Counted from the stretch's first letter, positions 44,636 through 56,306 are shown. The stretch: DNA of 64,000 nt from Aphrophora alni (GCA_963513935.1 OY740769.1:67352984-67416983); one strand, 5' to 3'. Program-made: numbers and translations. Notes: generated by a model not told the origin, from the letters alone.

Positions 44636-46275
44636 TTATTGTTCATGGTATTCCCGAAAACTTGGCGCACACAAATGTGGCTCTTTGGGGCAGTCTGGGC
44701 AGTAGTATGACGACTCCTTTCTTTTCCCAGACTTCAAACATACTACACATCGTCAAAAAAGTCGTTTGTTTTTGTCGTTCAGCGGTCTTTGTCGGGGAGC
44801 ATGAAGAACCGTGGTTGTCTGTGAGGAAGGGCCGGGGGAAGGAACAAAGAGAGGGTTCGAAGGAACAGGGGGAATGTTGGAAGGAGCAGACGGAGAAGGA
44901 AAAGCAGGAGCTGTGAGGGACTTTACCAAATTTAAGCGGAAATCATAAAGGGACATTTTGGAACTGGGATTATCCCTTCTGAACAGGATATAGGAATTGG
45001 TAAGGATCAGATGAAAAATGTGAATGGCCACCTTCCTATACCATTTCATGCATTTACGCTCTATCGGATAATAAGCCAAGAGTTGATCCATGTGGTCGAT
45101 TCCACCCATCGACTTATTGTATTCAGCGACCATTTCTGGTTTTTGAACTACACGTCCTCGTCGATCGGTAACATCGACCAGGTCTGGACTGAACTCTGAG
45201 CTTATCATCAGCACTTCTCGTCGATCATTCCATTTGAGTACTCAAATACCTGAATCGGAAAATAGGGAGGTGGTTTCAGATTTTTTCAACTTCTTGGAAA
45301 CAACCTGAGGGGGGTTGGTTTTTCGGTTTTTCCGTAAGGTCCCAGTTACATAGGTTTTGCGCTCAAGGAGTTCATGAGCAAGTCGTACGCTATTATAATA
45401 ATTGTCCATAAACAATGAATGACCAAAATCTAATTGACCTTCCATCAGTTTATGGACAACCATATCAACATGACCTTGCCCACCAACTTCTTGATCACCA
45501 GAACCCGAGTATACTATAAACCTTAGGACAAGACCTGAAGGTTCGGTGAGCATGTATAGTTTTATACCATACTTATGCCTCTTTCCCTTTAGGTAAACTC
45601 GAAAAACCAATCTCCCTCTCCAGAGGATCATGGATTCGTCAATACAGAGTCGTCTAGTCGGAGTCACAAGTTTTTCCATAATTTCATGAAAAAACTTAAT
45701 AAGGGGCCTAATTTTGTATAGTCGGTCAGTCTCTGTTTGCGGAGGGCGGTTATTGTGAAAGTGGAGACAGTTTAGAATATTCATAAATCTGTCTCTACTC
45801 ATCACACTTCGGACAAAAGGCAAGTTGAAAAGTTTGTCCGTTGTCCAGTAGTCTGAAATTCTGGGGAGTACCATGTTTCCCATGTGAATAAGTAACCCTA
45901 ACCACATGGTGAATTCCTCTATGGTTAGGGTTTTCCACCTTCTTATTCGAGCATGGATACTCGCACCAGATTTCTTTGTTTCGGCAAAGTCGTTGGTCTC
46001 GTTCACAATTAAAGTTTTTAGTTCGGCAGTGAACAACATGTTGAAATATTCAATAGGTTGTTTGACAGTTGGTGATCGATTTAACCCAGGGTTCCGAGTG
46101 AAAGGAATGTCGTCAAGGGATGTTCTATCTGCCGAAAAACTGTAAATGGGGCCTTGGGGGACAGTAAGTCTTTGTCTCGTATGTCTTTGTCGTCTAACTT
46201 GTGTACCGACTTTTGTCTGGGTTGAAGAAAGGGTCAACACACTTTCACCAGCAGACTCACTCGGCTGCAATATCT
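44636..46275 (-). pseudogene. piggyBac transposase, catalytic exon with two in-frame TGA stops
   Basis: The exon starts after TTTGTTTCAG and runs 46275-44636. The DDD core is visible: RLCIDESMILWRGR (first Asp), SLFMDNYYNSVRL (second Asp) and NKSMGGIDHMDQL (third Asp region), followed by IHIFHLILTNSYILF. An in-frame TGA lies at 45244-45242 between FSDSGI and VLKWNDRREV. A second, at 44755-44753, follows NDKNKRLF and precedes the Cys-rich C-terminal domain RCVVCLKSG..YYCPDCP..LCAPSFREYHE. One expected Cys of that domain (CF in the family) is Ser here. Both stops could be C-to-T changes of CGA codons. Otherwise full length, so a recently dead copy. Confidence 0.85.
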
Positions 46276-46493
46276 CTGAAACAAAAGAAAAGAAAAAAAG
46301 TGTAAATATTATGTGATATTTATGAAAATAACAATTCTGGAAATTTGAAGTCAAGGAAATATTGTTTTCAAATTTAATGATTTTGTTAGAAAAAAATATA
46401 ATGTTAGCATAAAGCTTTTTATCCCAAGAAAAACATGAAAATTATTTTCAAAAATTACAATTGATGGTAAATAAATATCTGAATTTTGTTTAC

Positions 46494-46559
46494 CTATTTC
46501 TATCGGGGTTGAGAAAGTCACCATATTGTTACTCGTTGGATCGGTCGGCTGCAACAATT
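46494..46559 (-). pseudogene. piggyBac transposase mini-exon 3 (duplicated unit)
   Basis: A 66-base exon between TTTTCAG-type acceptor (CTGAAAATAG reversed) and GTAAAC, phase 1 on both sides, reading LLQPTDPTSNNMVTFSTPIE. It resembles mini-exon 2 and the start of the catalytic exon (ILQPSESAGES), so the three arose by exon duplication. Because it is symmetric it can be skipped without frame loss. Confidence 0.65.
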
Positions 46560-46574
46560 CTGAAAATAGAAAAA

Positions 46575-46880
46575 TGCGTAAATATTATGTAATAATTGAT
46601 ACAAATAACTCTAATAATTTGAGTCTAAATGAAACAATGAAATCTTATTCTCAATTAAACTTTTTCGAATGATTTTGTTGGTAGAAAAAAATGTTAGGAT
46701 AAATTTTGTAATATTTTATCAAAATATTTTTGTCAAAATATGTAATAATTGATACAAATAACTCTAATAATTTGAGTCTAAATAAAACAATGAAATCTTA
46801 TTCTCAATTAAACTTTTTCGAATGATTTTGTTGGTAGAAATGTTAGGATAAGTTTTGTAATGATTTATCAAAATATTTTT
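46575..46880. repeat. Tandem duplication within a piggyBac intron (~155 bp units)
   Basis: TGTAATAATTGATACAAATAACTCTAATAATTTGAGTCTAAAT...AATGAAATCTTATTCTCAATTA occurs at 46588 and again at 46740, almost unchanged, with the AATGATTTTGTTGGTAGAAA word following in each. It accompanies the neighbouring mini-exon duplication. Confidence 0.85.
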
Positions 46881-46925
46881 GTCCCAAGAAAAAAAGAAAT
46901 AAATAAATATCTGAACATTCTGTAC

Positions 46926-46997
46926 CTATTTCTGTTGGCGTTTAAGTCACCGTTGTTAGAAGATCTTCACCTGGGACCTCAGACGGTTGCAATAATT
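46926..46997 (-). pseudogene. piggyBac transposase mini-exon 2, with in-frame TAA
   Basis: A 72-base exon, phase 1 on both sides, reading LLQPSEVPGEDLLTTVT, then TAA, then TPTEI. The TAA would end translation early if included; skipping the exon keeps the frame from exon 1 to mini-exon 3. Acceptor ATATTTTCAG, donor GTACAG (a weaker donor than its neighbours). Confidence 0.6.
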
Positions 46998-47318
46998 CTG
47001 AAAATATAAAAATGTAATTAATAAAAAATCAAATTCTTATATAAAACTTTTTTTTCAAGTCAAAATAAATCAATGAAATCTTATTTTACGATTCAATTCT
47101 TAAATATTTTATGTGAACAAATTTAGTTTAAATTTTTTTATTGATTTGTCCTATTATTTATATCCATGAAATTAAAGTGTGAATTTTGGAACATGTAGCC
47201 TAACGACTATTTTTATTTCCAAGAAAAACAGAAAATAAAATAATGAAACAGATAATGACGTATCAATAAAAAGTAAATAAAAAATACCAAACTGGCAGGG
47301 AAAAATTATTGTAATTAC

Positions 47319-47604
47319 CTTCAGAGATTTCCAAGTCCTCCTCGTCGGTGTCCCCAAACACGGATTCCCCCGAATCCAAATCCGAATTCCATCCTTCGTC
47401 ACTTTCGTTTTCGAGGATGGAGAGCAGCTCTGCGGCATCTTCCGGAGAATAAAACTTTCGTTTTTTGAGACCCGATCGCCTTGTCTCAGACTCAGCAGAC
47501 GTAGACGGACGAGAGTCGTCTCTCGTGTCAGCTGCTGAAGACGTTGAAGGTCGAGGGTCATTTCTAGTCTCCACAGAACGTTTTCCACCTCTTGTACGAA
47601 CCAT
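47319..47604 (-). CDS. piggyBac transposase exon 1 (N-terminus)
   Basis: The ATG at 47604 starts VRTRGGKRSVETRNDPRPST with a DTRDDSRPSTSAESETRR near-repeat. KKRKFYSPEDAAELLSIL and an acidic run (ESDEGWNSDLDSGES...DTDEEDLEISE) follow, the usual basic-then-acidic N-terminus. GTAATT at 47318 ends the exon in phase 1, compatible with all three downstream acceptors. The transposase as a whole is non-functional because of later stops. Confidence 0.7.
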
Positions 47605-48084
47605 TCTGGAAATGTTTCAAACACATACTATATATTATTTTCGGATTTATACAAAAATACTAATCATTCATAAGATAATGAAGAGAAAAAAAAAAAAATT
47701 TTTTTTAAAACTTGTTAATTTTTTTTCCATTTATTATTGTGACATCCCTTGTGATATGAATAAAAATGTTTAAAATAATGGAAATTAATTAAAATATATT
47801 CAAAACTTACCTTAAGTTGGAAAAAAGGCACAAAAACGATGAAAAAGTATGAAATTTCAAATGGCTCTGCAACGGCTTCTAGCGGTTATTCTTCACGGCT
47901 CTTCGATCTTCACTTGTTGAATGGTGTCTATTAACCACTCACGTAAAAATAAATGCTCAAAGCAACGACTAAACCCCCTCTTTTCCACCGAAAAGTGAAT
48001 GTAGAAGGTGCGTCTATAGACGCGTGAGTCACTGGGAAGACCATTGTTTTGCGTGTATAGACGTCTGAGCACTGAACGTGTTAA

Positions 48085-49165
48085 AAAAATTTACTTTGTT
48101 TTTTATTGAATTTAACTTTATGTTGCAACAAATATTTTTAAAATGAACAAAGTCCATCTTTTCACTTTGTAACTGTCCACAATACGACCGAATTCAATAT
48201 TACTCGCGTGATTGTCTATTGTCCTTCAAAATTACACACGATTCGTAATAAGCACTTCTAACACTCTGTTCTCTCAACATCACAAACTATACTTGTCCTA
48301 TAAATTTCCCAATTAAGACTCTACAGAACAACCGTTCTACATAACACACCAAACTAGACCTTTTTATAACATTTGAAGTACATTTCTTTAAAATACTTGT
48401 TCAACGAGAAAAATATGACCTTCTCTCTCAACATCTCAAACTAGACTGCCGGCCTCATGGTGAAAATCTCACTTCCGTTATTTTTTGGGGTTCACCCTAC
48501 TTCCTCCACGGATAGTCTTTTAATTCCCGCTACGTCAGTTAGAATATTTCCCGCATCACATCGAATGCACTGTTCCATGCTCTGAGCACACCCACAACTT
48601 CCTTTTTAACTAATTCTATATTATACACACAAAATTATTTAAATCCTTATAAGTAAAATTCTTAAATCCTATACATTATTATTTTCTTGTGTTTGGAAAT
48701 CTATATTAATTGAATTTACTTTAATTTAACTTTTAAAGTCATAAGTCACGTTTTCAACTTGTTTGCCCCCTCCCAATTTCTTTCTATACGATTTCCTGCT
48801 ATTTGTATTATTCAAACTGGATTAACCTTTTTTAGGTATTACAATTTTAATATAAAAGTCTTTTAAAATATGATTTTTTTTTAGAAAATAAATATTAATA
48901 GGATGTTTTAACTTCTAGTAATTATTTACAAATATTTTTGTTTTATATATGTACTCTTACAATAATAATTTTGTTTTAATAAATATTATGTACATTTCAG
49001 AATAAAAGGACTTCTATTCTTTTATCCAGCATTCTGTTAGTACACTTTTTAAAAAGAATTCAGGACCCATGACAAATTAGCATTCACGTTTAGAGTTATA
49101 AATTTTAATTTAATTTTTATTTGTTTTTGTAATCAAGGTATTACAAATGGCGCCCAACTTCATTC
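48085..49165 (+). repeat. Possible LTR-like sequence ending at a primer-site-like TGGCGCCC
   Basis: The plus strand reads AATCAAGGTATTACA then AATGGCGCCCAACTTCATTC at 49131-49165. TGGCGCCCAAC resembles the start of a tRNA-Lys-type primer-binding site, which would place an LTR end at ACA (about 49145). No LTR start or second copy was identified. GC-richer promoter-like DNA lies at 48440-48600. Otherwise no gene. Confidence 0.35.
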
Positions 49166-49672
49166 AATAAAACTTTTCAGATAATACAATTATTTCAAAC
49201 TATAAGGTCTCCAGTTTGACTTCAATTGAAAGCTATACATGCTGGCCATACAATATTTTTTTAAGAGAAACAGTGGAATTTAGTGCCACCAACTTAGTGT
49301 TAGCTTCATTTTTCAAATATTTTCCCTGTAAATTTTTCAATAGAAATTATTTATAGCATCGTTATTCATTTCTGGTGACACATTTTACTGTAGAATATAT
49401 TTCCTTCACTAAATAGGTTGATTTTGTTTGTATTTTATTGGCTGCCATGATGTAGTACATCTATGTATTACAATATTACGAGTACATCATATAATATATA
49501 CACAAAAATTGAATTTATAGAACAAAGTGTTATTAGTGTATAAGATTTAAATCCAAATTAAAAATCAATAAAAAATTTTCTGGTGATTTGGAGATTAGAA
49601 ATTCTGGAACATGGGATTGCATTAAATCATAACTTAAAATTGTAATGGTTCATAATAAATATTTTGAATTAC
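49166..49672. other. Borealin intron, no other feature
   Basis: AT-rich; no ORF or transposon end recognised. Confidence 0.5.
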
Positions 49673-49781
49673 CTTGTGGTCTCTTTAAAACACCATCAGA
49701 ACTTCCCAAAATTTTAGTGTTGTGACATGGCATCAGGAAAATGTCACTGCCTGATGAAGAGATATGTTCTGAAACACTCTC
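49673..49781 (-). CDS. Borealin-like protein, internal exon
   Basis: Acceptor ATTTTTTTAG, donor GTAATT. It reads ESVSEHISSSGSDIFLMPCH and NTKILGSSDGVLKRPQ. It starts in phase 0 (matching the 58940 donor) and ends in phase 1 (matching 37493). Serine-rich, as expected for the phosphorylated middle of Borealin. Identity depends on its exact phase fit between better recognised exons. Confidence 0.6.
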
Positions 49782-51539
49782 CTAAAAAAATAACTCACTT
49801 TGAATAATAAAATAACTCAACCATCTGCAATACTCGTTATAATTAAAAAAAATTATTATTTTTTACTTAAAATGTAAAAAGCCACACATTTATGAGTCAA
49901 ATTGTATACATTTAAAGAAATTATATGATTTATACAATGAAAAATAGTTTATTTATTTCTGGTTAATTAAAAAATCAAATAAATTTACAATAATAAAATC
50001 TTATAAACTATAAAGATTCAATTAATACAATAACAGAAATTGGAAATATTCAAATTAAGTTATTTAAAAGTTCATCATTGATAACACATTAAAATAGAAC
50101 AATACAAATATTATAAATTCAAAGAAAAAATTATACAAAGTCTTTACTGTTGGCATGTCTATCATTACACAACTCAAAATTAATAAGTTTTCATTTTGAG
50201 ATTGAATAATTATTATAAACTTTAGTCTATTAATTATTGTCTCAATAAATTATTAGAAAAGAATTGTTGACTTTAACAATCATATCTCCTTCAAATCTAA
50301 TTTTGTCGCAATTAGTATATTGAGATATGCTGTCTTTCTTATCCTAAATGCCTCAGGCTAATATTCACTTGAGTAAAGTAATTAAATATTATATTGAAAA
50401 TTACATATAATTATGGTTAGTTTTTTATTCAATGAATTAACATAATAATATTTCACAAACTAACAGACTTATAACTAATAATATTCAGAGTCCTATCTCG
50501 AGGTGGGATTTGTACCAGCTCTTCCCAAGTTAAGTGAGGAAACAAGATAATACATATATGTATATTATTACGAATTTGAATTGAATTGTGAGTGTTGGTA
50601 TGAAGAATTGTTATTATAGAGTTCAAAATTAATGACTCAGATTGTATAGATAGATGTTCAATTCAAACAAATGTTTATATTATTTTAAGGTTTCTTAGAC
50701 TTCGATAATGTCTATATGAAATTATAGATCGTTTCAAACATGAAAGTTAGTAAATTATCAAATTGGGTTGGTATCACCATGTATTCAAGATCTCATTTGA
50801 TTATATCTTTTTATTTAATTGTAAATCGGTTTAAACAAGTTGTCACTGATTATTACCACACTATCAAGAATATTTTTTATACACTTTCTTGAGGTAGTAG
50901 ACTGTGATTTATTGGCTAAATTCGGATTCAATCCTCTTCAATCTTGAAGTGTCGGTTTTGGCGTCCTTTTCTTTCAATAATCCCCGAGTTTTAAACTCAT
51001 CTTCTAGGCTTTAAATCACATCCACTTTTGATTTTTTCTATATACTTGTTTGTATGTGTTTTGGGCTAATAAATATAAGTTAATGTCTTATTTGATTAAG
51101 TTAAGAGTTAATTATCAGTAACAAGGTTTTATTTAGGGACACATATATTAATTTACATTCAATAAAGGATCAAATAACTTTTCTACTTTATTTAATATCT
51201 TGCTAACTAATCTATATACAAGGTTTGTTTTGAGTTAATTGAATTTTTGTCATCCAATCATATCACTGATCGTCCTTAGTGGATGTGTCCCTTTCGCTGA
51301 ATTATTCAAGATGTGTGTCTTCCAGCTCACCATTTAAAAAAAATCTAATATTGACACTTTATTTTGATTTATAATACATATGGGTATGTTCTAGGGTATT
51401 TTCCGACAACATATTTTAATCAGAAATTTTATATTTAACACGTTAAATAAAATAACGTTAAAGGAGAATGGTGTTTACAATAAAAGCTTGTGTATTTATT
51501 GTATAATATGTACAATTTCAGCAGAAAAAGATTTGGATC
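49782..51539. other. Borealin intron, no other gene seen
   Basis: AT-rich; no coding signature on either strand. Confidence 0.5.
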
Positions 51540-51760
51540 TTTCTTTCATTCACCTATGCCAAGTACGTCTTTAAAAGAACTTGTGACCTCGAGATATTTT
51601 TTTTTTTGATAAAAAGTAAATTCATGTTTGTTTTTTCAAAATTGATGTTAACACATCTGGCGCCCATTAGCTGAGCAATAATTTTAAAATTAAATTAATC
51701 ATAAATCAAATTCATGTTTTCATTTTTTTAAATAAAGTAATATTTATAAATGAACCGTTA
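51540..51760 (+). repeat. Dispersed repeat with a GGCGCC core (copy 3)
   Basis: ATTGATGTTAACACATCTGG then CGCCCATTAGCTGAGC at about 51640-51677 is the inverse of the copy at 43510-43550. Orientation is opposite to copies 1 and 2. An ACA end followed by TGGCGCCC suggests an LTR/primer-site junction. Confidence 0.5.
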
Positions 51761-52239
51761 AAGGTCATATTTTATAACAATTACAGTAGGTTAGTATAAT
51801 CCAGGAAACGTTAGCATAAATTAATGTTAATCCAAAGAATAATGAACTTTAAATAGGATGTCATTTTAATAAGGGGCAGAATAGATATGTAGTAACTAAT
51901 ATTTATTGTTTCTACTCTGGCTAAACCTTAATGACTTTCGTAATACATAACTGGTCCTTTTCTTCATCTTAATCATTGTACTCATCACCTTCATTCTTAT
52001 TATAATAATCATATCCTTCGTCTTCCTTGTCATTCTGCTTTTCTTCTTCTCTTTTTCTTTCTCTTATACATTTTGTTCTCTTGTTGTACCTTGGGTTTGT
52101 TCTCCAGAAGTAGAACACTTACCACCACTTTTTTTATTTGGGTTGGACGTTAAGTCTCTAATATTAGAAGAGATAGGTCAACTTAGCTTATTCACATGAC
52201 AAGCAGTTCCTCTTTTACTATGAATTTAGGAGAAAGTGC
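51761..52239. other. No gene assigned; charged low-complexity tract
   Basis: 51950-52090 encodes on the minus strand a Lys/Glu/Asp-rich stretch (KREEEKQNDKEDEGYDYYNK) broken by stops. It may be a retrotransposon gag or spacer relic, but the family is unknown. Confidence 0.3.
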
Positions 52240-52439
52240 TAAATGTCGATTTTGTAACCACTGATGTGATTATAGCACTTAAGATATGGATGGCCATACA
52301 TGGAATATCACAGGTTCCCCTTATATCATAACAAACGCTTTAATCTTGGCCCCCCCAACCCTTCTAACAGAAACCGAGAAAATAACCTAATAACCTTTGT
52401 TTTATCTCTGTAGTCTCCAAAATACTCTCTGACCTTCAC

Positions 52440-52768
52440 AAAATCCAAATTTATGTGCTACGCACATTCACAAATGAAGATTATTGTGCCCAAAAACAGA
52501 AGAGCTTCTAACAAGCTTCCCTGTGAAGATGGATCATCAAGTAGATTTGCATTCAGGTGATGCAACAGTTATGCAACAGACACTCCTCTTTACATAAATG
52601 AATCGTTGTCACCTGCACAAAGGAGGCTGTTTGCTTTGCCACGCAAGGCGAAAAGGAACCACGGCTATAAGTTCTGCTGGGTACGAGAAGGCAGGGTATT
52701 TTTGAGAAGGACTGAAGGTAATCCAATAAAGCAAGTAATGAGCCAAGATGATCTTCATAACTTGTAAA
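52440..52768 (+). pseudogene. LINE ORF1 C-terminal region
   Basis: After frame changes it reads YINESLSPAQRRLFALPRKA, then YKFCWVREGRVFLRRTEG and a terminal DDLHNL before TAA. The I.NE.L....R.LF...R......YKF.W...G.V..R pattern is typical of the C-terminal segment of ORF1 proteins in Jockey/CR1-type LINEs, which bind element RNA. Confidence 0.6.
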
Positions 52769-52866
52769 TACTGACTTAGTGTTAAATTATTTGCATTTTC
52801 TTTATTTATTTGTAGTATTTTGTATGTTGCCTTAACTTGTAGAAGAACAAGTTTTTATCTTAATTT

Positions 52867-53500
52867 ATGTTAGCAGAAAAAGCTTGTGTTGATCTTGTTG
52901 CCAACGGTTCTAAGCGCCTTGACATAATTCATCAAAATATTAGAAGCATGTGTAAAAATTTTGACATTTTACTAACTGAGTTATTGGGGTGGGAAAATTG
53001 ACCGCTTATTATAGTTTTGTCTGAGATTTGGATAAGTAAAACTGAGAGTGATTTTTATCAATTTACCAAATTATAATCTGATGCTAAATTCTAATGAAAC
53101 TATTAGAGAGGGGGCGTGGTGGTTTATATACATTCTCAAGTTGAATGTTTATAGAGTAGACAACTAAATTTCACTTCAGCAGACGCACTAGAAATTGTTT
53201 TTAGATTTTCAAAAGAAACTTATTTCTTAATAAGTATGTATAGATTGCACTCGCAATCGATTGAGTCTTTTCTAAAGGAGTTAAGTGATTATTTTATGCA
53301 AACTGAGGAAACTAAATCGCCAAAAAATTTGATAGTGATTGGTGATATGAATATTAATATCATAGAGGAATGTAGTTTCAAATGATTATGAAACATTATT
53401 GAGTAGTTTTGGCCTAGAATTGTTGGTGAATCAGCCTACCCGAATTGTAGAGGATTCAAAAACTTGTATTGACCATGTTTATGTTAGAGTTTTTAAATAA
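52867..53500 (+). pseudogene. LINE AP-type endonuclease domain
   Basis: DIIHQNIRSMCKNFDILLTE near 52919, then IIVLSEIWI near 53008. After breaks come FLISMYRLHSQSIESFLKEL near 53224, IVIGDMNINI near 53333 and CIDHVYVRV near 53467. These are the family's HxNIRS, LTE.WL, YRPP, GDFN and S..ID.I..S positions. Frame shifts around 53045 and 53380 disrupt it. Known role: nicks target DNA to prime reverse transcription. Confidence 0.7.
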
Positions 53501-54837
53501 GATTAGAATAAATTTGGAGGGACACATAATTGAATCACATGTTTCTGATAATTTCATGACATGGTTGACTTTGAGGGGAGGGAAGTTTACTTCATCCAGT
53601 AAACAGATAATCTCTTATCGCATCAATTACGAGTGTTTAAATAGTGCTCTTGATAGCGTAGATTGGACCGATGTCTATCAACAACTTAATGCGTCTCTTG
53701 CCTATTCTAAATTTATTGGAATATTATTAGACTTAATATCTAAAGAGACATATGTACGTTATAATACTAAGAAATTCACAAAATTAAAACCATGGATAAC
53801 TGCTGATATTTGTAAGCGCATTAAAAAAAGAGATTTAATATATAAATTTTTTTAAAAAAAGTCCTAATGATGATAGATTAAGAGAAAATTTAAAAAAATT
53901 TCGTAATAAATTACACAAAGATATACGTAAAATAAAAAGTAATTATTATCTTGGTCTTCTAGAAGACTGCAAGAGGGACTCCAAAATGACATGGAGTATT
54001 CTAAAACAAATAACTGATCAAAGTGAGCCAAAGAATAATAAAATAAGTTTGATGGTGAATGGTAAATTTCAAGATAATGCAGAATTAGTGGCTGATATGT
54101 TTAACACATACTTTTTGTCTGTTGTGAATGATATATTTTGTTAACTAAATTTTAAGAATGACTCATATTATGTTTCACCCGAACTTGAAGATTGTTTTGG
54201 TGGCAGGTGTGTGGCTTCTTCCATGTTTTTAGATTCAATTTCAGAAAGAGATATTGTTTGCTCGATTAACTGTTTACAAAGTGAAAATCTCCAGGCAATG
54301 ATGGTGTTAGCTCTACTATGGTAAAACTTACTTATCGTAAATTTATCGGTGTCTTGCTATACGTTTTTAATTTTAGTTTTAGTTCTGGCATTTTCCCTGA
54401 CCAACTCAAAGAAGCTGTAATGATTCCTATTCATAAGAAATATATTACTAATGTATGTAATAATTTTAGACCAATATCCCTTGTGCCAACCTTTTCTAAA
54501 ATACTTGAAAAAAATAATGAAATGGAAATTTATAAGTTATTTAAACAAAATTAACTTTTTTAGTAGTAACCAATATGGATTCAGAGAAGGTATGAGTACA
54601 GAGGAAGCTCTTTCAAATTTAATGAGTTGTGTAAATGAAGGCATAAATTGTGGTAAATGTGTGAGTGGGCTTTTCTTAGACATTAAAAAAGCTTTTGATA
54701 CTGTTGATCATTCGATATTGATTCAAAAACTTTCAAATTGTGGCATTAGAGGAGTTGTGTTAAGTTGGTTTCAATGCTATCTTGCTGGAAGGAAACACTG
54801 TGTTAGGATAAATGGTGTTATTAGTAAAATGGGTTAA
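53469..54837 (+). pseudogene. LINE spacer and reverse transcriptase, frameshifted
   Basis: KLKPWITADICKRIKKRDLI near 53778 is the family's PW.T..I...I..RD.L element. RT follows: FRPISLVPTFSKILEK near 54468, NQYGFREGMSTEEAL near 54568, GLFLDIKKAFDTVDH near 54668 (motif A, with the first catalytic Asp) and GIPQGSVLGPILFLIYI near 54845 (motif B'). Two overlapping frames around 54451-54554 show a one-base slip. Confidence 0.8.
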
Positions 54838-55612
54838 ATCAAGTATGGCATACCCCAAGGGTCTGTTTTGGGCCCTATATTGTTTCTTATATATATTACT
54901 GACCTTTGTAATGGGCTACTAAATGGCAGCTCAACAACATTTGTGGATGATACTGTTCTATGTTTGCAAAAATACGTGTTCAGTTGTTGAAGCAAGTAAC
55001 TGCATAAAATATTTGGGTGTATTCCTCGACAATGAATTAAATTGGAAAGTCATTTTGTCTAAGTTGGGTAGTATATTAAGAGTGTTTTATATTCTTAGAG
55101 ATATGTGTCCTCCGGATGTTAAGCGTGTGGTTCTTTCTTTGGTTCAGAGTAGGATAGAGTATGGTTTGCATAGTTTTGGAGGGACTTACATTAGTAATCT
55201 AATACCTATAATAAATATTCAGAAACATTTTGTTCGGATGATCCTAAACAAAAGTAGGTTGGAACTTTCAAAGCCATTATTCCTCTCTTTACGAATATTA
55301 CCTTTAAGATACTTGTACATTTACAAAGAACATAAGTTATTTTTTATAAAAAGTAGAAACAGGCAACTTTCTGATAGGTCTGATGGGAGGAGGGTACGAT
55401 TAACAAGTGCAGGAAATTTTGCAGTTCCAAAACCTTTTATAACTTACTTTATGAAGACTTTTTGTTTCCTGGGTCGAAATTATTTAATGTTCTGCCTGGC
55501 CACATCAAAAGTAGAAATTCAATTTAATTTTTTTTTGCGAAAATGGAAAAGTTGGCTCTTTGAACAGGAGGAGGTTGAACACTTGTTTAATATAGTAGTT
55601 AATAGTTATTGA
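54838..55612 (+). pseudogene. LINE RT catalytic end and C-terminal region
   Basis: TTFVDDTVLC near 54937 is motif C; the family has FADDT, so an Ala-to-Val change precedes the catalytic DD. It is followed closely by CIKYLGVFLDNELNWK (normally ~60 residues further on), suggesting an internal deletion. The 3' part, RIEYGLHSFGGTYISNLIPI...QKHFVRMI, is the conserved post-RT region and stays open to TGA at 55610. No RNase H domain. Confidence 0.75.
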
Positions 55613-56306
55613 ATAGTATAGTGACCCTTATGTATTATTGTTCTTACATATGTTTTGGAATATGTGTCAATTTTATTATGATTTGGATTTTTACTTTTTT
55701 TCTCTCTTAATAAGTAAGAACATGTAAAATTGTTAATATTTGTGTAGAATGCTCGCCGATATTTTTGGGAAAAAGGTAAAGAAAACTCTTTGTAAATTAT
55801 AATTATTGTTTTAGGAGCTATATCTTGTTATGTTAATTTTGTCTTACTACTGTCATATTTTATTTCGCAAAACGTACGAGTCGCTATCCTCAAAGCAGGC
55901 TATGCCTTTAGAGGAGCCGAATGTTTTTTCTTAATTTTTTTTCTCTTCCAGAGAAATGGGGTGGTTTTCTCCGAACTATATTCTATTTTCTATTCAAGCA
56001 AATGTTTTTTATACTTTTAGTTTAGATAAGCAAATGTGATAGTTATAAGCTATGTATATTAGTTTTATGTATAGGTGTGTAAGTATGATTTGGCATAAGT
56101 TTATATATTTAAGAATATTGTACAGCTCAATGTACACTTTATGTCTATTGTAGATTTGTTAATTTTTTTGTTTGATTTTTGTTTTTTCTTTCTCTTTTTT
56201 CTCTCTCACTGATTACTATTGTATAAAATAGCTGCGTTCATATTTTGTATCTGTATTGATTCTGGAAGGGAAAAAAATAATAACAAAATAAAAAAAATAA
56301 TAATAA

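Larger units (their letters stand above)
43762..48084 (-). mobile_element. Near-complete piggyBac transposon, TTAA target site
   Basis: TTAA at 43762-43765 is followed by CACTTTGAGTGCT. The right side, reversed, reads TTAA (48084-48081) then CACGTTCAGTGCT, giving 13-bp ends with two mismatches and a TTAA duplication. GTCTATAGACG-type palindromic words near both ends (43842 and 48010-48060) may be transposase contact sites. The interior encodes a transposase on the minus strand in at least four exons, with three in-frame stops. It lies inside the large Borealin intron. Confidence 0.9.
52240..56306 (+). mobile_element. Decayed CR1/Jockey-like LINE with ORF1 and ORF2
   Basis: In order: an ORF1 tail (52440-52768), endonuclease (52890-53490), spacer, RT (54200-54980), a post-RT domain without RNase H (54980-55612) and a long 3' UTR. 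The 3' region includes GCAGGCTATGCCTTTAGAGG (about 55893) and ends in AATAAC/AATAAA repeats near 56276-56306, a plausible LINE tail. Stops, small frameshifts and at least one deletion in the RT make it inactive. The 5' boundary is approximate. Inside the intron between Borealin exons 49673 and 58940. Confidence 0.75.

Noticed and set aside
45906..46145. Plus-strand ORF of 79 codons
   Set aside because: Antisense shadow of the piggyBac catalytic exon.
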